Below are positions 17,001 through 24,964 of a DNA stretch of 33,873 bases, piece after piece. Under the pieces are notes generated by a model. That model made no database searches, was not told where the DNA came from, and saw only the letters and a list, made by a program, of their open reading frames with translations. Location: the NCBI GenBank assembly GCA_039028975.1, contig JBCCHB010000171.1, forward strand, positions 1 through 33,873. The letters run 5' to 3'. The translations under genes were made by a program, and so were the position numbers. Each line of letters opens with the position of its first letter. Within the stretch, counting starts at the first letter, position 1. The stretch comes from JAHBNG01 sp039028975. GTDB taxonomy: Bacteria > Chloroflexota > Anaerolineae > Caldilineales > Caldilineaceae.

Positions 17001-20000
17001 TCGGATGTCCGTTGCAGGTCACGTTCCAATTGTTCCAGATATTCTCTGGCATATTGTGCGTCCCATTCTAGTGAAAGATCCAAATTAAAGAGAATAAGTG
17101 GATTCTTTTCAGATATGACCAAAGGCTGAACACCTTGATTTCGGACGGTATGGGTAATGAGTTCCAACCCATCTAACGTTGGTTTAGCACTGGTTAGATA
17201 AACCGTATATTTTTTTGTGCTTGTGATGGGTAATAATGCTGTTAGGTAGTCTCCTACCTCTAATTTCCCTCGTCCTTGCAGATATCCCTGACGATCCGTG
17301 AAGTACGTCTTCCCTCTTGCATCAACTAAGGGATGGCTCTCCAAACTCTGTTCCTTATTTTGATAGTGAACAAAGGCTCCCGAAATTGGCTGCATACTGC
17401 CCTCGTCCTCTTTAATGACGCGAACCTGGGTGCCTCGTACACGCAATGGAAAGCTTTGCGTTGTAATGGATGAACGTTGGCATGAGTTAACACATTGGGG
17501 ATTAACTACCATCCGCAACACAACATTGTCGCTTTGGCCATAGAAACTACTAGCATGTGCATTCCAGAAAAATGTCCCCTCTAACTTCAAAGTTTCGTTC
17601 TCTGTCTTGAGTAGTGGAAAAAAAATAGTTTGCGGCAACGTATTCGTACGAGTACTTGCTTCGTGACTTGCAAGCGTTGTTCCAATTGCAGGAACCCATT
17701 CTCCCACTCCATTTAACGAATAGAAGAAGTTGATTGAGTGTATGGCCAACTCTTTTGGCAAATGAAGCGTATATGGGATGCTTAATGGTGTACCACTATA
17801 AATATGAGTAGTTGCATAAAAGTTTGCATAGGAGGGAGTCCTTATCTGTACGTAAGGAGAGACGTATCTAGTAGTTGTCGATGTTTGCACGAATTCGCCT
17901 CTAGCTCCTTCATTGAAATAGAGCTGGCTGGTACCCTCTTCATTCCCAACAGCGAGATCAAGATCACCATCGCCATCCACGTCACCCAATGCTACGCTAA
18001 GAGTATTATTAGATTCATTAGATTGCCAGGACGATGTGGTAGGGAGTTTGCCATCTATATTCAAATAAAGTCGATTAGGATCGCCATAGTTCCCAACGAC
18101 TAGGTCTAGGTCACCATTGCCATCCACATCTCCCCATGCCACGCTGGTGGTCGCATCAGACTCATCGGAGTGCCAAGAAGCCGTAGTGGAGAGAATGCCG
18201 TTTTCATTCATATAGAGCCAATTGCGAGCATTGTGATTACCAACGGCAAGATCGAGGTCACCATCGCCATCCACATCCCCCCACGCTATGCTCTGAGCAT
18301 TAACTAGCAAATCAGGGTTCCAGGATGCCGTAGTAGAGAGACGCCCTCTTTCATTCAAATGGATCTGATTGGGGTTATCTTTAACGTTGAAAATATTCTC
18401 AACATAATTTATCACCGCGAGATCGAGATCGCCATCGTTATCTACATCCCCCCACGTCACGTCACCGATATAGTAAGACTCGTCAGAGTTCCAAGACGCC
18501 GTGGTGAGGAGTTTGCCGTCTTCGTTGAAATAGAGTCGGTTATGCTCACCAGAGTTTCCTACAGCCAGATCGAGATCACCATCGCTATCCACATCCCCCC
18601 ACGCTACGCTAGTGGTGTTATCAGACTCATTAGAGTGCCAAAGAGCAGTAGTGGAGAGAATGCCGTTTTCACTCATATAGAGCCGATTAGGAACATTCAA
18701 ATTGCCAACGGCGAGATCGAGGTCTCCGTCTCCGTCTACATCTCCCCATGCCACGCTGGTTGTCGCATCAGACTCATCGGACTGCCAAGAAGCAGTGTTG
18801 GAGAGAATGCCATTTTCATTCGAATAGAGTCGATTAGGCCCATCCCGATTCCCGATTACGAGATCGAAGTCATCGTCGCCATCCACATCCCCCCACGCCA
18901 CGCTGGTAATTGCAGCGTCAGACTCGTCAGAGTGCCAAGAGGCAGTGGTGGCAAGGTTGCCGTTTTCATTCACGTAGAGTCGGTTACGCTTGCCATAGTT
19001 CCCTACAGCAAGATCGAGGTCACCATCGCCATCCACATCTCCCCATGCTATACTGGTGATACTATTATCCCAGTCGGAGCGCCACGAGGCAGTTTGAGCA
19101 AGTTTGCCATGTGTATTTAAATAGATTCGATAAGAGCCACGGGAAACTGCGACAGTAAGGTCGAGGTCACCGTCCTGATCGACGTCAACCCAAGTCATAT
19201 TTCGGGTATTATCAGACTCATCAGAGTACCAAGAGGCAGAGTAGGAAAGGATTCCCCCTTCATTCAGATAAAGTCGATTCGGGTACTCTTCATCAATATA
19301 ATCACCATGTGATGAAAAACCATTGCCAACGGCAAGATCGAGGTCACCATCATTGTCAACATCCCCCCAGGCGATGCTTTTTGTCGCGTCAGACTCAAAG
19401 GAATTCCAGGAAGCAGTAGTGGATAGCATACCTCCATTATTGAAATAGAGTCTATTGCTAGTAACATCATTGCCTACAGCGAGGTCGAGGTCGCCATCAT
19501 TATCCACATCCCCCCATACCACACTAGTAGTCCAATCAGATCTGTCAGATTTCCACGATGCAGTAGTGGAAAGTGAACCACCTTCGTTCAGGTAGAGTCG
19601 ATTTGGGTCACCCCTATTGCCAACGGCGAGGTCAAGGTCGCCATCGCCATCCACATCTCCCCATGCTAGGCTACCAGTGTTATCAGACTCATCAGTGCGC
19701 CACGAAGCGGTAGTGGAGAGAATGCCGCCTATATTCAGATAGAACTGATTGGGGCCATCATTACCAACGGCGAGGTCGAGGTCACCATCGCCATCCACAT
19801 CCCCCCACACCACGCTATAAGTGTTGTGAGACTCATCAGTGCGCCAGGAGGCATTAGTGGACAGAATGCCTCCTATATTCAGATAGAGCCGATTGGGCTG
19901 ACCCCAATTCCCAACTGCGAGGTCAAGATCGCCATCGCCATCTACATCTCCCCATGCTAAGTTTAGGGTATTGTCAGATTCGTCGGAATGCCAATCTGCA

Positions 20001-20176
20001 CTTGCTGAGAGTGTAGGCGTGAAAATATCGGTGCTTTCATCCTCAAACTTAGGCGATTGAGTGGATAGAGGGATACGAGTTGCCTGTAGTGTGTCACCCC
20101 ATAAATAGCCAGATATAAGAGCTAAGAGTACCGCCTTGACGAACGCGACACAAAACATGAAAAATAGATATTTCAT
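14051..20176 (-). CDS. Giant secreted VCBS-repeat metalloprotease, paralogue 2
   Basis: The protein is 2041 residues with the same domain order as paralogue 1. It has a hydrophobic signal peptide (about 1-30) and fourteen VCBS repeats (about 55-765), two of them with longer inserts (SSHGDYIDEEYPN and VENIFNVKDNPN). The zinc motif is HELGHYLFFLYD at about 1161-1172, the solenoid has six ALAMGEGT units, and the tail is VIYLPFVLSQ. Here Tyr replaces the His seen just before the conserved Asp in paralogue 1, which supports the Asp as the third zinc ligand. The core from about 14,820 to 16,940 is almost identical to paralogue 1, while the VCBS part and the last 200 residues differ much more. The C-terminus also has a Ser/Pro-rich stretch before the tail. 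It is separated from paralogue 1 by 255 bases and lacks the GACCGCAGTATA motif upstream. Confidence 0.85.
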   Translation of the reverse strand: MKYLFFMFCVAFVKAVLLALISGYLWGDTLQATRIPLSTQSPKFEDESTDIFTPTLSASADWHSDESDNTLNLAWGDVDGDGDLDLAVGNWGQPNRLYLNIGGILSTNASWRTDESHNTYSVVWGDVDGDGDLDLAVGNDGPNQFYLNIGGILSTTASWRTDESDNTGSLAWGDVDGDGDLDLAVGNRGDPNRLYLNEGGSLSTTASWKSDRSDWTTSVVWGDVDNDGDLDLAVGNDVTSNRLYFNNGGMLSTTASWNSFESDATKSIAWGDVDNDGDLDLAVGNGFSSHGDYIDEEYPNRLYLNEGGILSYSASWYSDESDNTRNMTWVDVDQDGDLDLTVAVSRGSYRIYLNTHGKLAQTASWRSDWDNSITSIAWGDVDGDGDLDLAVGNYGKRNRLYVNENGNLATTASWHSDESDAAITSVAWGDVDGDDDFDLVIGNRDGPNRLYSNENGILSNTASWQSDESDATTSVAWGDVDGDGDLDLAVGNLNVPNRLYMSENGILSTTALWHSNESDNTTSVAWGDVDSDGDLDLAVGNSGEHNRLYFNEDGKLLTTASWNSDESYYIGDVTWGDVDNDGDLDLAVINYVENIFNVKDNPNQIHLNERGRLSTTASWNPDLLVNAQSIAWGDVDGDGDLDLAVGNHNARNWLYMNENGILSTTASWHSDESDATTSVAWGDVDGNGDLDLVVGNYGDPNRLYLNIDGKLPTTSSWQSNESNNTLSVALGDVDGDGDLDLAVGNEEGTSQLYFNEGARGEFVQTSTTTRYVSPYVQIRTPSYANFYATTHIYSGTPLSIPYTLHLPKELAIHSINFFYSLNGVGEWVPAIGTTLASHEASTRTNTLPQTIFFPLLKTENETLKLEGTFFWNAHASSFYGQSDNVVLRMVVNPQCVNSCQRSSITTQSFPLRVRGTQVRVIKEDEGSMQPISGAFVHYQNKEQSLESHPLVDARGKTYFTDRQGYLQGRGKLEVGDYLTALLPITSTKKYTVYLTSAKPTLDGLELITHTVRNQGVQPLVISEKNPLILFNLDLSLEWDAQYAREYLEQLERDLQRTSELLFDWTNGQAALGNITVYQNKERWDEADIRIHATNRLRPHATIGGIVPNLTLDTIFITNTDGISQQITHLYNPGHVEMGAVWNRYGEAGESLSEDWARTLAHELGHYLFFLYDNYLGLDADDQIIRVEDCPGVMSNPYFEINSEFHPKTDWLTNCDLTLSQAFVGRHDWATIVAHYPWLHEPDGPIDDPTQAGPRILPLAVTHIRIVEPASESTQIDVPSFKLIQLDGRRYLPSAQARAFLFQDGELVDLGTPQGENLLARSARPDDMVCVYDLGHRQNDGTAAPVTGCQTVQTSGELIPLSTPDGGWQPDVIITPQNAQTLTISVQHTTSVELPLIAQLYVDNQSTQDGASKVITTALTYDAEAQSYTGVLHLNQPVYEAYLHIFVEGNPAQGVVVDYSLDGAPVLTLSEGDVLTLSDGSVLILASGEQTPLADGDTLTFHRGQVQIRQPDGSIRVLTDGERLVLSGGATVTRDGEALPISDGTALAMGEGTVSIERPDGRFELQPGDALAMGEGTGFVFGDEQGGVVIWQLSGGALAMGEGTALAMGEGTALAMGEGTALAMGEGTVLWITNGRASIIGDSQVSLVGGGNAIYLGDGHAPIRSSDGQVSLYGRALNFEPGQFYTLQPATIIPNEPLWATSVGQGYRVTASPGAPDLNGISISMNYIGRTVDDDKEPLLTIYYWDTKLSVPREQKQWQPLHTKVDDEHNFATAKAVGPGIYMLMYSYEVTISGQGWSSFPYTPLGSRPITVALSSIDSMYELVYHYNEFEQNRFARWSVFANEPTPSWASTLRELRHGKSYLISVTHSSSVTIKFADERSPQVRAANIYLLPATYYGLVQPSDSFTPVVGDTVNAFVGDTLCGQGQIVDAHSQLGYRVIVSPDGGGQTAGCGASGRTVRLEVNDQEVMSGMAWHSDHINRVDIPSSVEAAAFDVGEVQSFRQQSPSPSVEPSPPVAQRNEPAQVDSIEQGGVIYLPFVLSQ
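15296..15391 (-). repeat. Four tandem 24-bp ALAMGEGT units in paralogue 2
   Basis: The units are 15296-15319, 15320-15343, 15344-15367 and 15368-15391. The protein sequence is identical to that of paralogue 1, but third positions differ between the copies and between the genes. This points to selection on the octapeptide or to exchange between the genes. Confidence 0.9.
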
Positions 20177-20187
20177 AACAATGAGAC

Positions 20188-20252
20188 CCTAGTAACATAA
20201 AACGATAGACTCGAAGAGTCTTCGCTACAGACAATCGGTAGGTTACTACATT
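20188..20252 (-). terminator. Nested stem-loops between STAND gene and paralogue 2
   Basis: An inner hairpin AGACTC-GAA-GAGTCT (about 20209-20223) lies inside an outer inverted repeat TAGTAAC/GTTACTA. On the minus strand it is followed by ATCGTTTTAT, a weak T-run. It would separate the STAND gene (ending 20271) from paralogue 2 (starting 20176) as a partial terminator. Confidence 0.4.
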
Positions 20253-20270
20253 ATGACAAGTAAGAACTTG

Positions 20271-23144
20271 CTACTCATCTTCATCAAGCTGAGCCAGCAG
20301 AACATTCACGATAACCAGATCTTGGGCTGCCTCTAACCATTGAAAAGTGTTTTTTGCCAAATTAAGCAGATTGCGCGCACCCTCTTCGTTGGATTGAGCC
20401 AGTTGATGACGTGCCCAAGCCACTTGGGTCAGGGCTTCTTCATAAGGGTTGCCAGTCAACTCTTCCAGGCTGAGGGCAAAGTTCTTCTCAGCTTCCTGAT
20501 TCTCTCCCAGCGCTGATTGCACCTGCCCCAAGACTCGCAAGCTGGGCCCCAGGTCGGCTTGCATCTTCACTTTGTCTATGATTTCGAGAGAGCGTTCTAT
20601 CTCTTTCAGGGCGACAGCGGCATCGCCACTTTTTAGATAATAGAGGGAGCGCAGTCGATAGATCAGGGGGAGTTGGTACTCGATTTGACTGTCCAGAGAG
20701 AGCTGTTCGGCTTTGGTCAAGGTCTGCGATGCCAGATCCAGCTCATCCTGGCTTAATTGAACTTCGGCGTAGTGGGCCAGGGCCGTGACCAGTTGGTCGT
20801 GCTTACGCGCCTGACGCGTCAGGTCAATGGCTTCTTCTAGGTGTTGGGCAGCCTTTGGGTACTCTCCGAGTTGTCGATAGAGAACGCCTGAGTTTATGAG
20901 CATGAGCGTCTGATAGCCAAAGGGTTCGGCTAGCGCAATGGCTTCTTCGTAATTCTGGATGGCTTCGGCCCAGTGACCACTTATCTGCTGTAGAACCGCC
21001 AGATTGTTCTGGATATCCAGCTGATTATAGGTGTCGTCAAGCTTGTTGGCCTGGGCCAAGGCTTGCTCCAGGTACGTTTGACTCTGGGCCAACTCGTTCT
21101 GATAGTAGGTGGAGACGCCCAAATTCATCAGACCCAAGAGACGCAGGCGATCGGCCACGGGCTCACGCTTTTGGCTGTCCGTTACGGGCAAAAGTTCAAG
21201 GCCCTGGTTGAGCGCATTCAATGCTTCATTACCGCGCTGCATCTTGCGCAGCGCAATCCCTTTTTGAATCAGCAGATCGGCCGTCCACAGCGGGTTCTCG
21301 TCAGCCACTTCAGCCAATCCTTTTTCCAGCCAGGTTAGCGCATCAGCAGGCTGGCTGCTGCGTAGCAGATAGCCCAATCCCCGATAAGTCTCGTACTTGA
21401 GGCCGAGGATCTCTTCGCTATTTGGTACTTCGTCGAATCGGGCCAGAACCGCTTCAAAGCAGCCCAGTGCCAACTCGTTTTGGGGCAGAAAGGTATAGAG
21501 TTGGCCCAAGGCAATCTGGATTTGGAGCCAAAGTCTTGGCTCTACTTGCTCTTCTTCAAACCGTTCGAGCAGTTGACGCAGTTGGCCAGCTTGTCCCTGG
21601 TTGAGCAGCTTATAGATATCCTGGGTTAGCAGCTCGGCGGCTTCTTCATATGCCTCGGCATCCAGTAGATGATTGGCCGCCCGTAGCCGATCGGATTCCT
21701 CTTCATAGTAGGCTCCGGCCCGTTTGTGCATGGCTTGCCTCTCGCGTTTTCCCAAATTGTCATAATAAAATTTCTGGACAAGCGCGTGTTGGCTGTATTC
21801 GCGCCCTTCGTCACCTAGAACCACCGAAAGCAGATTGCGTTCATAAAGAGTTCGCAACGGGCTGAGCACGCTCCCGCCATCGAGAGTAGCTTCGATGGCG
21901 CCGCGGCTTCCTCCCCTATCTCCTAAAAGTGCCACACAGCTCATGACGGCACGCTCTTCGGGCGCTAAGTGCTTGTCGACAGCATTGAGCAAGAAGTGTT
22001 CAATCTCGTCGGTTTCGATCAAGTAACGGAGCAGCCGATCCACCCGGCTCGATTCTTTTAAGAGGGGAATGGCCAGCGTCACGGCCAGCGAATGTCCACC
22101 GGTTTTGGCATAGAGCAGATCAAGTGCCTCCTCCTGTAGCTCTACCTCCCGGTCTATGAGTAGATGGGCCACATCCTCTTTGCTCATGCCATTCAGCGGC
22201 TCAAAGATCTGGCGCATAAAGGCTGGCGTTCGATGGGACGTAATGATCAGCCGCAGCTGCACACTTTGGGTGGCTTCATAGAGGCGTTCAGCCACTTGAC
22301 AGAAGGCCGGCTCTTCATCAACGTGCTGAAAATTATCCAGGCAGACCAGATAGCCATTGGTCGAGAGGAGATGGATCGCCAGATCGATCTGTTGCCCAAA
22401 CGGCATGGAACTTTTTTCCCGTTGTCCATCATCCTTGAGATGGGTCCACAGCTCTAGATGGCCGTGGCTACCAAGAAAAGAAGCTAATTGCCAAATTAGA
22501 TTGTCTGCTGAATCGGCCACCCGGCATTTGTGCCAGAAGATATCTTTGGGTGCCGCTACTGTACGTACCAACTTGGCTGCCAAATCAGTTTTGCCCATGC
22601 CTGGGAAACCAGTAATCACCACGTAGTTTAGCTCGGCCAGCTTTTGGCGAAAATAGGCCAGTTCGGCGGCGCGTCCAATAAAGTGAGTTACGTCTGGTGG
22701 GCTGCTGCTTGAGGGAGGCAACTTATCATCGCTCTGATGGCGCATGGCTTCCCATTCAGAGAGCGTACTGGCAATGAGATCGAGCGCTTGCCCCTGTTTT
22801 TCAAAATAGGACGCCTCGCTCAAGTCCAGCTCATCATACACGGCTTTGCTCTGTCGGCCATTGATATATTGCTCATTGAGTATGGTGAAAAAAGTCAACT
22901 GGGCATCAGTGGGGGAATCACTATCCCCGTCAAGCCAGAGATGATTCATAGCCTCGGTCAAAAGCGTCTTGAGCGCCAGCCCACGGCCCGCTGGCGTCTC
23001 ATCATATCCTTCTTGGCGTCGACGCACTTCCACAATCGCCATCGCTGCCAAAGGGAAGCTGCCTACCTTTTTGCTATTCTGCCAGCTCTTGAATACCGCT
23101 CGTACCGTCTGACGCGTCACCTCTACACTGTCTGTTGGTTTCAT
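20271..23144 (-). CDS. STAND (NB-ARC-like) NTPase with TPR repeats
   Basis: The protein is 957 residues. An N-terminal region (1-150) contains a helical stretch like an HTH (ILNEQYINGRQSKAVYDELDLSE, about 88-110). The NTPase follows with Walker A GFPGMGKT at about 179-186, Walker B LVCLDNF at about 266-272 and a sensor-like IITSHR. A winged-helix-like segment and then about 450 residues of TPR-type helices reach the C-terminus, with motifs such as NLAVLQQISGHWAEAIQNYEEAIALAE. STAND proteins are signal-activated switches in which TPRs bind a ligand or partner and the NTPase oligomerises. It is divergent from the HTH gene at 23402. The N-terminal HTH-like stretch resembles the C-terminus of that neighbour, so the two may share a fold and act on the same sites. 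Function here is probably transcriptional control or defence signalling. Confidence 0.85.
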   Translation of the reverse strand: MKPTDSVEVTRQTVRAVFKSWQNSKKVGSFPLAAMAIVEVRRRQEGYDETPAGRGLALKTLLTEAMNHLWLDGDSDSPTDAQLTFFTILNEQYINGRQSKAVYDELDLSEASYFEKQGQALDLIASTLSEWEAMRHQSDDKLPPSSSSPPDVTHFIGRAAELAYFRQKLAELNYVVITGFPGMGKTDLAAKLVRTVAAPKDIFWHKCRVADSADNLIWQLASFLGSHGHLELWTHLKDDGQREKSSMPFGQQIDLAIHLLSTNGYLVCLDNFQHVDEEPAFCQVAERLYEATQSVQLRLIITSHRTPAFMRQIFEPLNGMSKEDVAHLLIDREVELQEEALDLLYAKTGGHSLAVTLAIPLLKESSRVDRLLRYLIETDEIEHFLLNAVDKHLAPEERAVMSCVALLGDRGGSRGAIEATLDGGSVLSPLRTLYERNLLSVVLGDEGREYSQHALVQKFYYDNLGKRERQAMHKRAGAYYEEESDRLRAANHLLDAEAYEEAAELLTQDIYKLLNQGQAGQLRQLLERFEEEQVEPRLWLQIQIALGQLYTFLPQNELALGCFEAVLARFDEVPNSEEILGLKYETYRGLGYLLRSSQPADALTWLEKGLAEVADENPLWTADLLIQKGIALRKMQRGNEALNALNQGLELLPVTDSQKREPVADRLRLLGLMNLGVSTYYQNELAQSQTYLEQALAQANKLDDTYNQLDIQNNLAVLQQISGHWAEAIQNYEEAIALAEPFGYQTLMLINSGVLYRQLGEYPKAAQHLEEAIDLTRQARKHDQLVTALAHYAEVQLSQDELDLASQTLTKAEQLSLDSQIEYQLPLIYRLRSLYYLKSGDAAVALKEIERSLEIIDKVKMQADLGPSLRVLGQVQSALGENQEAEKNFALSLEELTGNPYEEALTQVAWARHQLAQSNEEGARNLLNLAKNTFQWLEAAQDLVIVNVLLAQLDEDE

Positions 23145-23401
23145 GGGTGCAAATTTCCTCTAACCTACATCTCGCAAAACTTCACCAAAACTCTAGAGAA
23201 ATTCCAGAGTTTTTCCAGAGTTCGACCGCGGAAGCGGGTGTATGATGGAAATCAAAACGACCGCAGTATAGTCGGCCAATAAAATTTTGTCCCGGCATTT
23301 ACTCCCTATAGCCTGGAATTTCTCAAAAGAGGAGGACAAATTTTATCTGGCCATCTATACAGACAAATTCAATCAAACTTCATTATGAATAGAGTTGAAC
23401 C
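23145..23401. promoter_or_regulatory. Divergent regulatory region with several inverted repeats
   Basis: Three symmetrical elements are visible. GAGAAATTCCAG (23196-23207) recurs as a perfect inverted copy CTGGAATTTCTC (23313-23324), and its TTCCAGAG half also repeats at 23202-23209 and 23213-23220. ATAAAATTTTGTCC (23279-23292) is mirrored by GGACAAATTTTAT (23334-23346). TCAAAACGACCGCAGTATAG (23252-23271) faces the plus-strand HTH gene. The layout looks like operators around two divergent promoters, possibly looped. Confidence 0.6.
23252..23272 (+). promoter_or_regulatory. Promoter-like motif, copy 3
   Basis: TCAAAACGACCGCAGTATAG points toward the HTH gene at 23402, leaving a leader of about 130 bases. 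The TATAGT could be a -10 box. It is the copy closest to the module A motif, with one inner difference. Confidence 0.5.
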
Positions 23402-24112
23402 ATGATCGACCTAAAAAATAGCTCCAACAATATTGCGCTAAACATTCATTTAACCAGTTCAAGTGGGAACAACAACCCGATTCTGGAACACAGAACCCAA
23501 AGCAGGCAAGAGGTGCGAAGATTTATCCATCAAATAGAGCGAACTTTCGAGGAGACGGGCAATCTCTTTACCATCGAATTCGATTTGGAGTGCGGTCATC
23601 ATCTTCGAATGCTCTGTGCTATTGGGTTAAGTACTGATGGTTGTGCAGAACATGCGCAAACTTCTGAAGATAGTGTCAGCTCGTCTACATCCAGCATTCG
23701 CGTTGGCACAGCAGAAAGGGAACAACTGATGACGCCGGAAGAGATCATGGTTTATGTTGAGCAGGCTTTGCAAGACTTCCACTCTACGGCCCGGCTCTCC
23801 AAAAATCCACTGGTGGAGCTAATCGATCTAACTACCTATCGGAGTCAAAGAGAAACGCTTAGCCAAAACCGAGGCGCTGCCCTTAAGCAGTTGCTTGAAC
23901 AGATCATTACCGCCATAAGCGGCATCTCTAGTGACGAAAAACTCTCAAGGAGCCAATGGCGTCTAGAGCATTATCTCCATTTGCGCTACCGCGAAGGCAT
24001 TTTACATAAAGACCTAGCCAGTCATCTTGGCTATACCGACCGTCACTTGCTTCGTTTGCGCCGTGAATTAATCCTCGAGGCGGCTGAACTTATTATAGGT
24101 CAAAGTTGGTGA
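23402..24112 (+). CDS. Putative transcription regulator with C-terminal HTH
   Basis: The protein is 236 residues. The N-terminal 80 residues contain an acidic helix and a strand pair (NLFTIEFDLECGHHLRMLCAI). A Ser-rich linker follows near 90-105. A helical middle includes NPLVELIDLTTYRSQRETLSQNRGAALKQLLEQI. The C-terminus (about 190-230) is a helix-turn-helix: YREGILHKDLASHLGYTDRHLLRLRRELI, where the spacing is like sigma-region-4 or LuxR-type HTHs. I do not recognise a named family. It diverges from the STAND gene and is followed by the kinase-like gene. A motif-bearing promoter and several inverted repeats lie upstream, so self-regulation is likely. The ATG at 23402 lacks a strong ribosome site. 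Confidence 0.75.
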   Translation: MIDLKNSSNNIALNIHLTSSSGNNNPILEHRTQSRQEVRRFIHQIERTFEETGNLFTIEFDLECGHHLRMLCAIGLSTDGCAEHAQTSEDSVSSSTSSIRVGTAEREQLMTPEEIMVYVEQALQDFHSTARLSKNPLVELIDLTTYRSQRETLSQNRGAALKQLLEQIITAISGISSDEKLSRSQWRLEHYLHLRYREGILHKDLASHLGYTDRHLLRLRRELILEAAELIIGQSW

Positions 24113-24190
24113 CATGAGGGTGACATGAACAGGACATATTCATTTATCGGGCACGCTTTGAACCGAAAAATTAAACCATTTCTAATCCGC

Positions 24191-24288
24191 TACGCTCAGC
24201 TCCGTTTAAAAATGGGTGTTTGGCCTTTCCGGTAGAGCACTGGTGACACTTAAGGAAATACCCGTTTTCAAAGTGACCTCACTATAGA
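24191..24288 (+). promoter_or_regulatory. Hairpin promoter module B, relative of module A
   Basis: The module begins CTCAGCTCCGTTTAAAAATGGGTG, has a loop with GGCCTTTCCGGTAGAGC and closes with ACCCGTTTTCAAA. The stem TTTAAAAATGGGT with ACCCGTTTTCAAA has two G-U-like changes relative to module A, so pairing is kept. It ends in TCAAAGTGACCTCACTATAG (24268-24287), leaving about 20 bases to the ATG at 24308. The loop is about 10 bases longer than in module A. Confidence 0.6.
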
Positions 24289-24307
24289 GCAATAGAAGGT
24301 GAAAACA

Positions 24308-24964
24308 ATGTACCCTACATTTCCCATGGTTATTGAGTTTGCCGGCAATCCAGCGGCCGGGAAGTCAACCGCGATTCAGAATTTGGCTCAGCAAATGAAA
24401 GAGCAAGGCGTTCGCTGTGAGCTAATTCCATCTGCGTTGTCCATCTCCCCTTTATCTCACTTTAAGACAGAATGGATCTTTGATGCCTGGATCATTTGTC
24501 AGTCTATCAACACACTCCTGGAAACATGCTGGAATTCAGAGACGGACATCGTCATCTTTGATCGAGGGTTGGTAGATACCCTCTGCTGGTTAGAATGCTT
24601 CAAAAATCGCGGCATGATCGATGATGAGACTCAGAAGATTGTAGAGAATTTTGCCCGAATCGGTACCTGGTTTGATCGTATCTCGCTGGTTGCGGTCATG
24701 CGGGTCGATTTTACAACGGCCCTCTATCGGAAGGGACAATCAGGCTCTGTCATCAACCAACAGACCTTCAGTGAGTTAGATATCGCCTACAAATCAGTTC
24801 TCTCCCGACTCGAATCAGACAAGATTTCAGCTAGGATTATTGAACTGCATACAGATCGTCTATCTCCAATGGAAGTGTGCAACTTCATCTTATCACAGGT
24901 ACCAACATATAGCGTACCTGTAACCAAGTTATTTGAGCAAGAGATGGCTATTTCCTCAACATAA
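24308..24964 (+). CDS. P-loop nucleotide-kinase-like protein
   Basis: The protein is 218 residues from the ATG at 24308. AAGGTG lies 6 bases upstream, so I prefer it to the in-frame GTG at 24299. Walker A is GNPAAGKST at about 13-21, and VIFDRG at about 82-87 is the DRx motif of thymidylate/deoxynucleoside kinase-like P-loop enzymes. A lid-like basic stretch (LYRKGQSGS) comes near 140. Length and motifs fit a small-molecule or nucleotide kinase, but the substrate cannot be read from the sequence. It follows the HTH gene on the same strand, with module B as its own promoter between them. It shares upstream elements with giant protease paralogue 1, which suggests co-regulation. Confidence 0.75.
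   Translation: MYPTFPMVIEFAGNPAAGKSTAIQNLAQQMKEQGVRCELIPSALSISPLSHFKTEWIFDAWIICQSINTLLETCWNSETDIVIFDRGLVDTLCWLECFKNRGMIDDETQKIVENFARIGTWFDRISLVAVMRVDFTTALYRKGQSGSVINQQTFSELDIAYKSVLSRLESDKISARIIELHTDRLSPMEVCNFILSQVPTYSVPVTKLFEQEMAISST

Noticed and set aside
18359..19120. A 253-residue plus-strand reading frame opposite paralogue 2, and similar frames at 11798 and 12443
   Set aside because: They are the antisense of the VCBS repeats, kept open by the repeated codon pattern, with Ile/Val-rich repeats mirroring the sense repeats.
24299..24307. GTG start of the kinase-like gene
   Set aside because: The GTG overlaps the AAGGTG ribosome site, and the ATG at 24308 has the right spacing.
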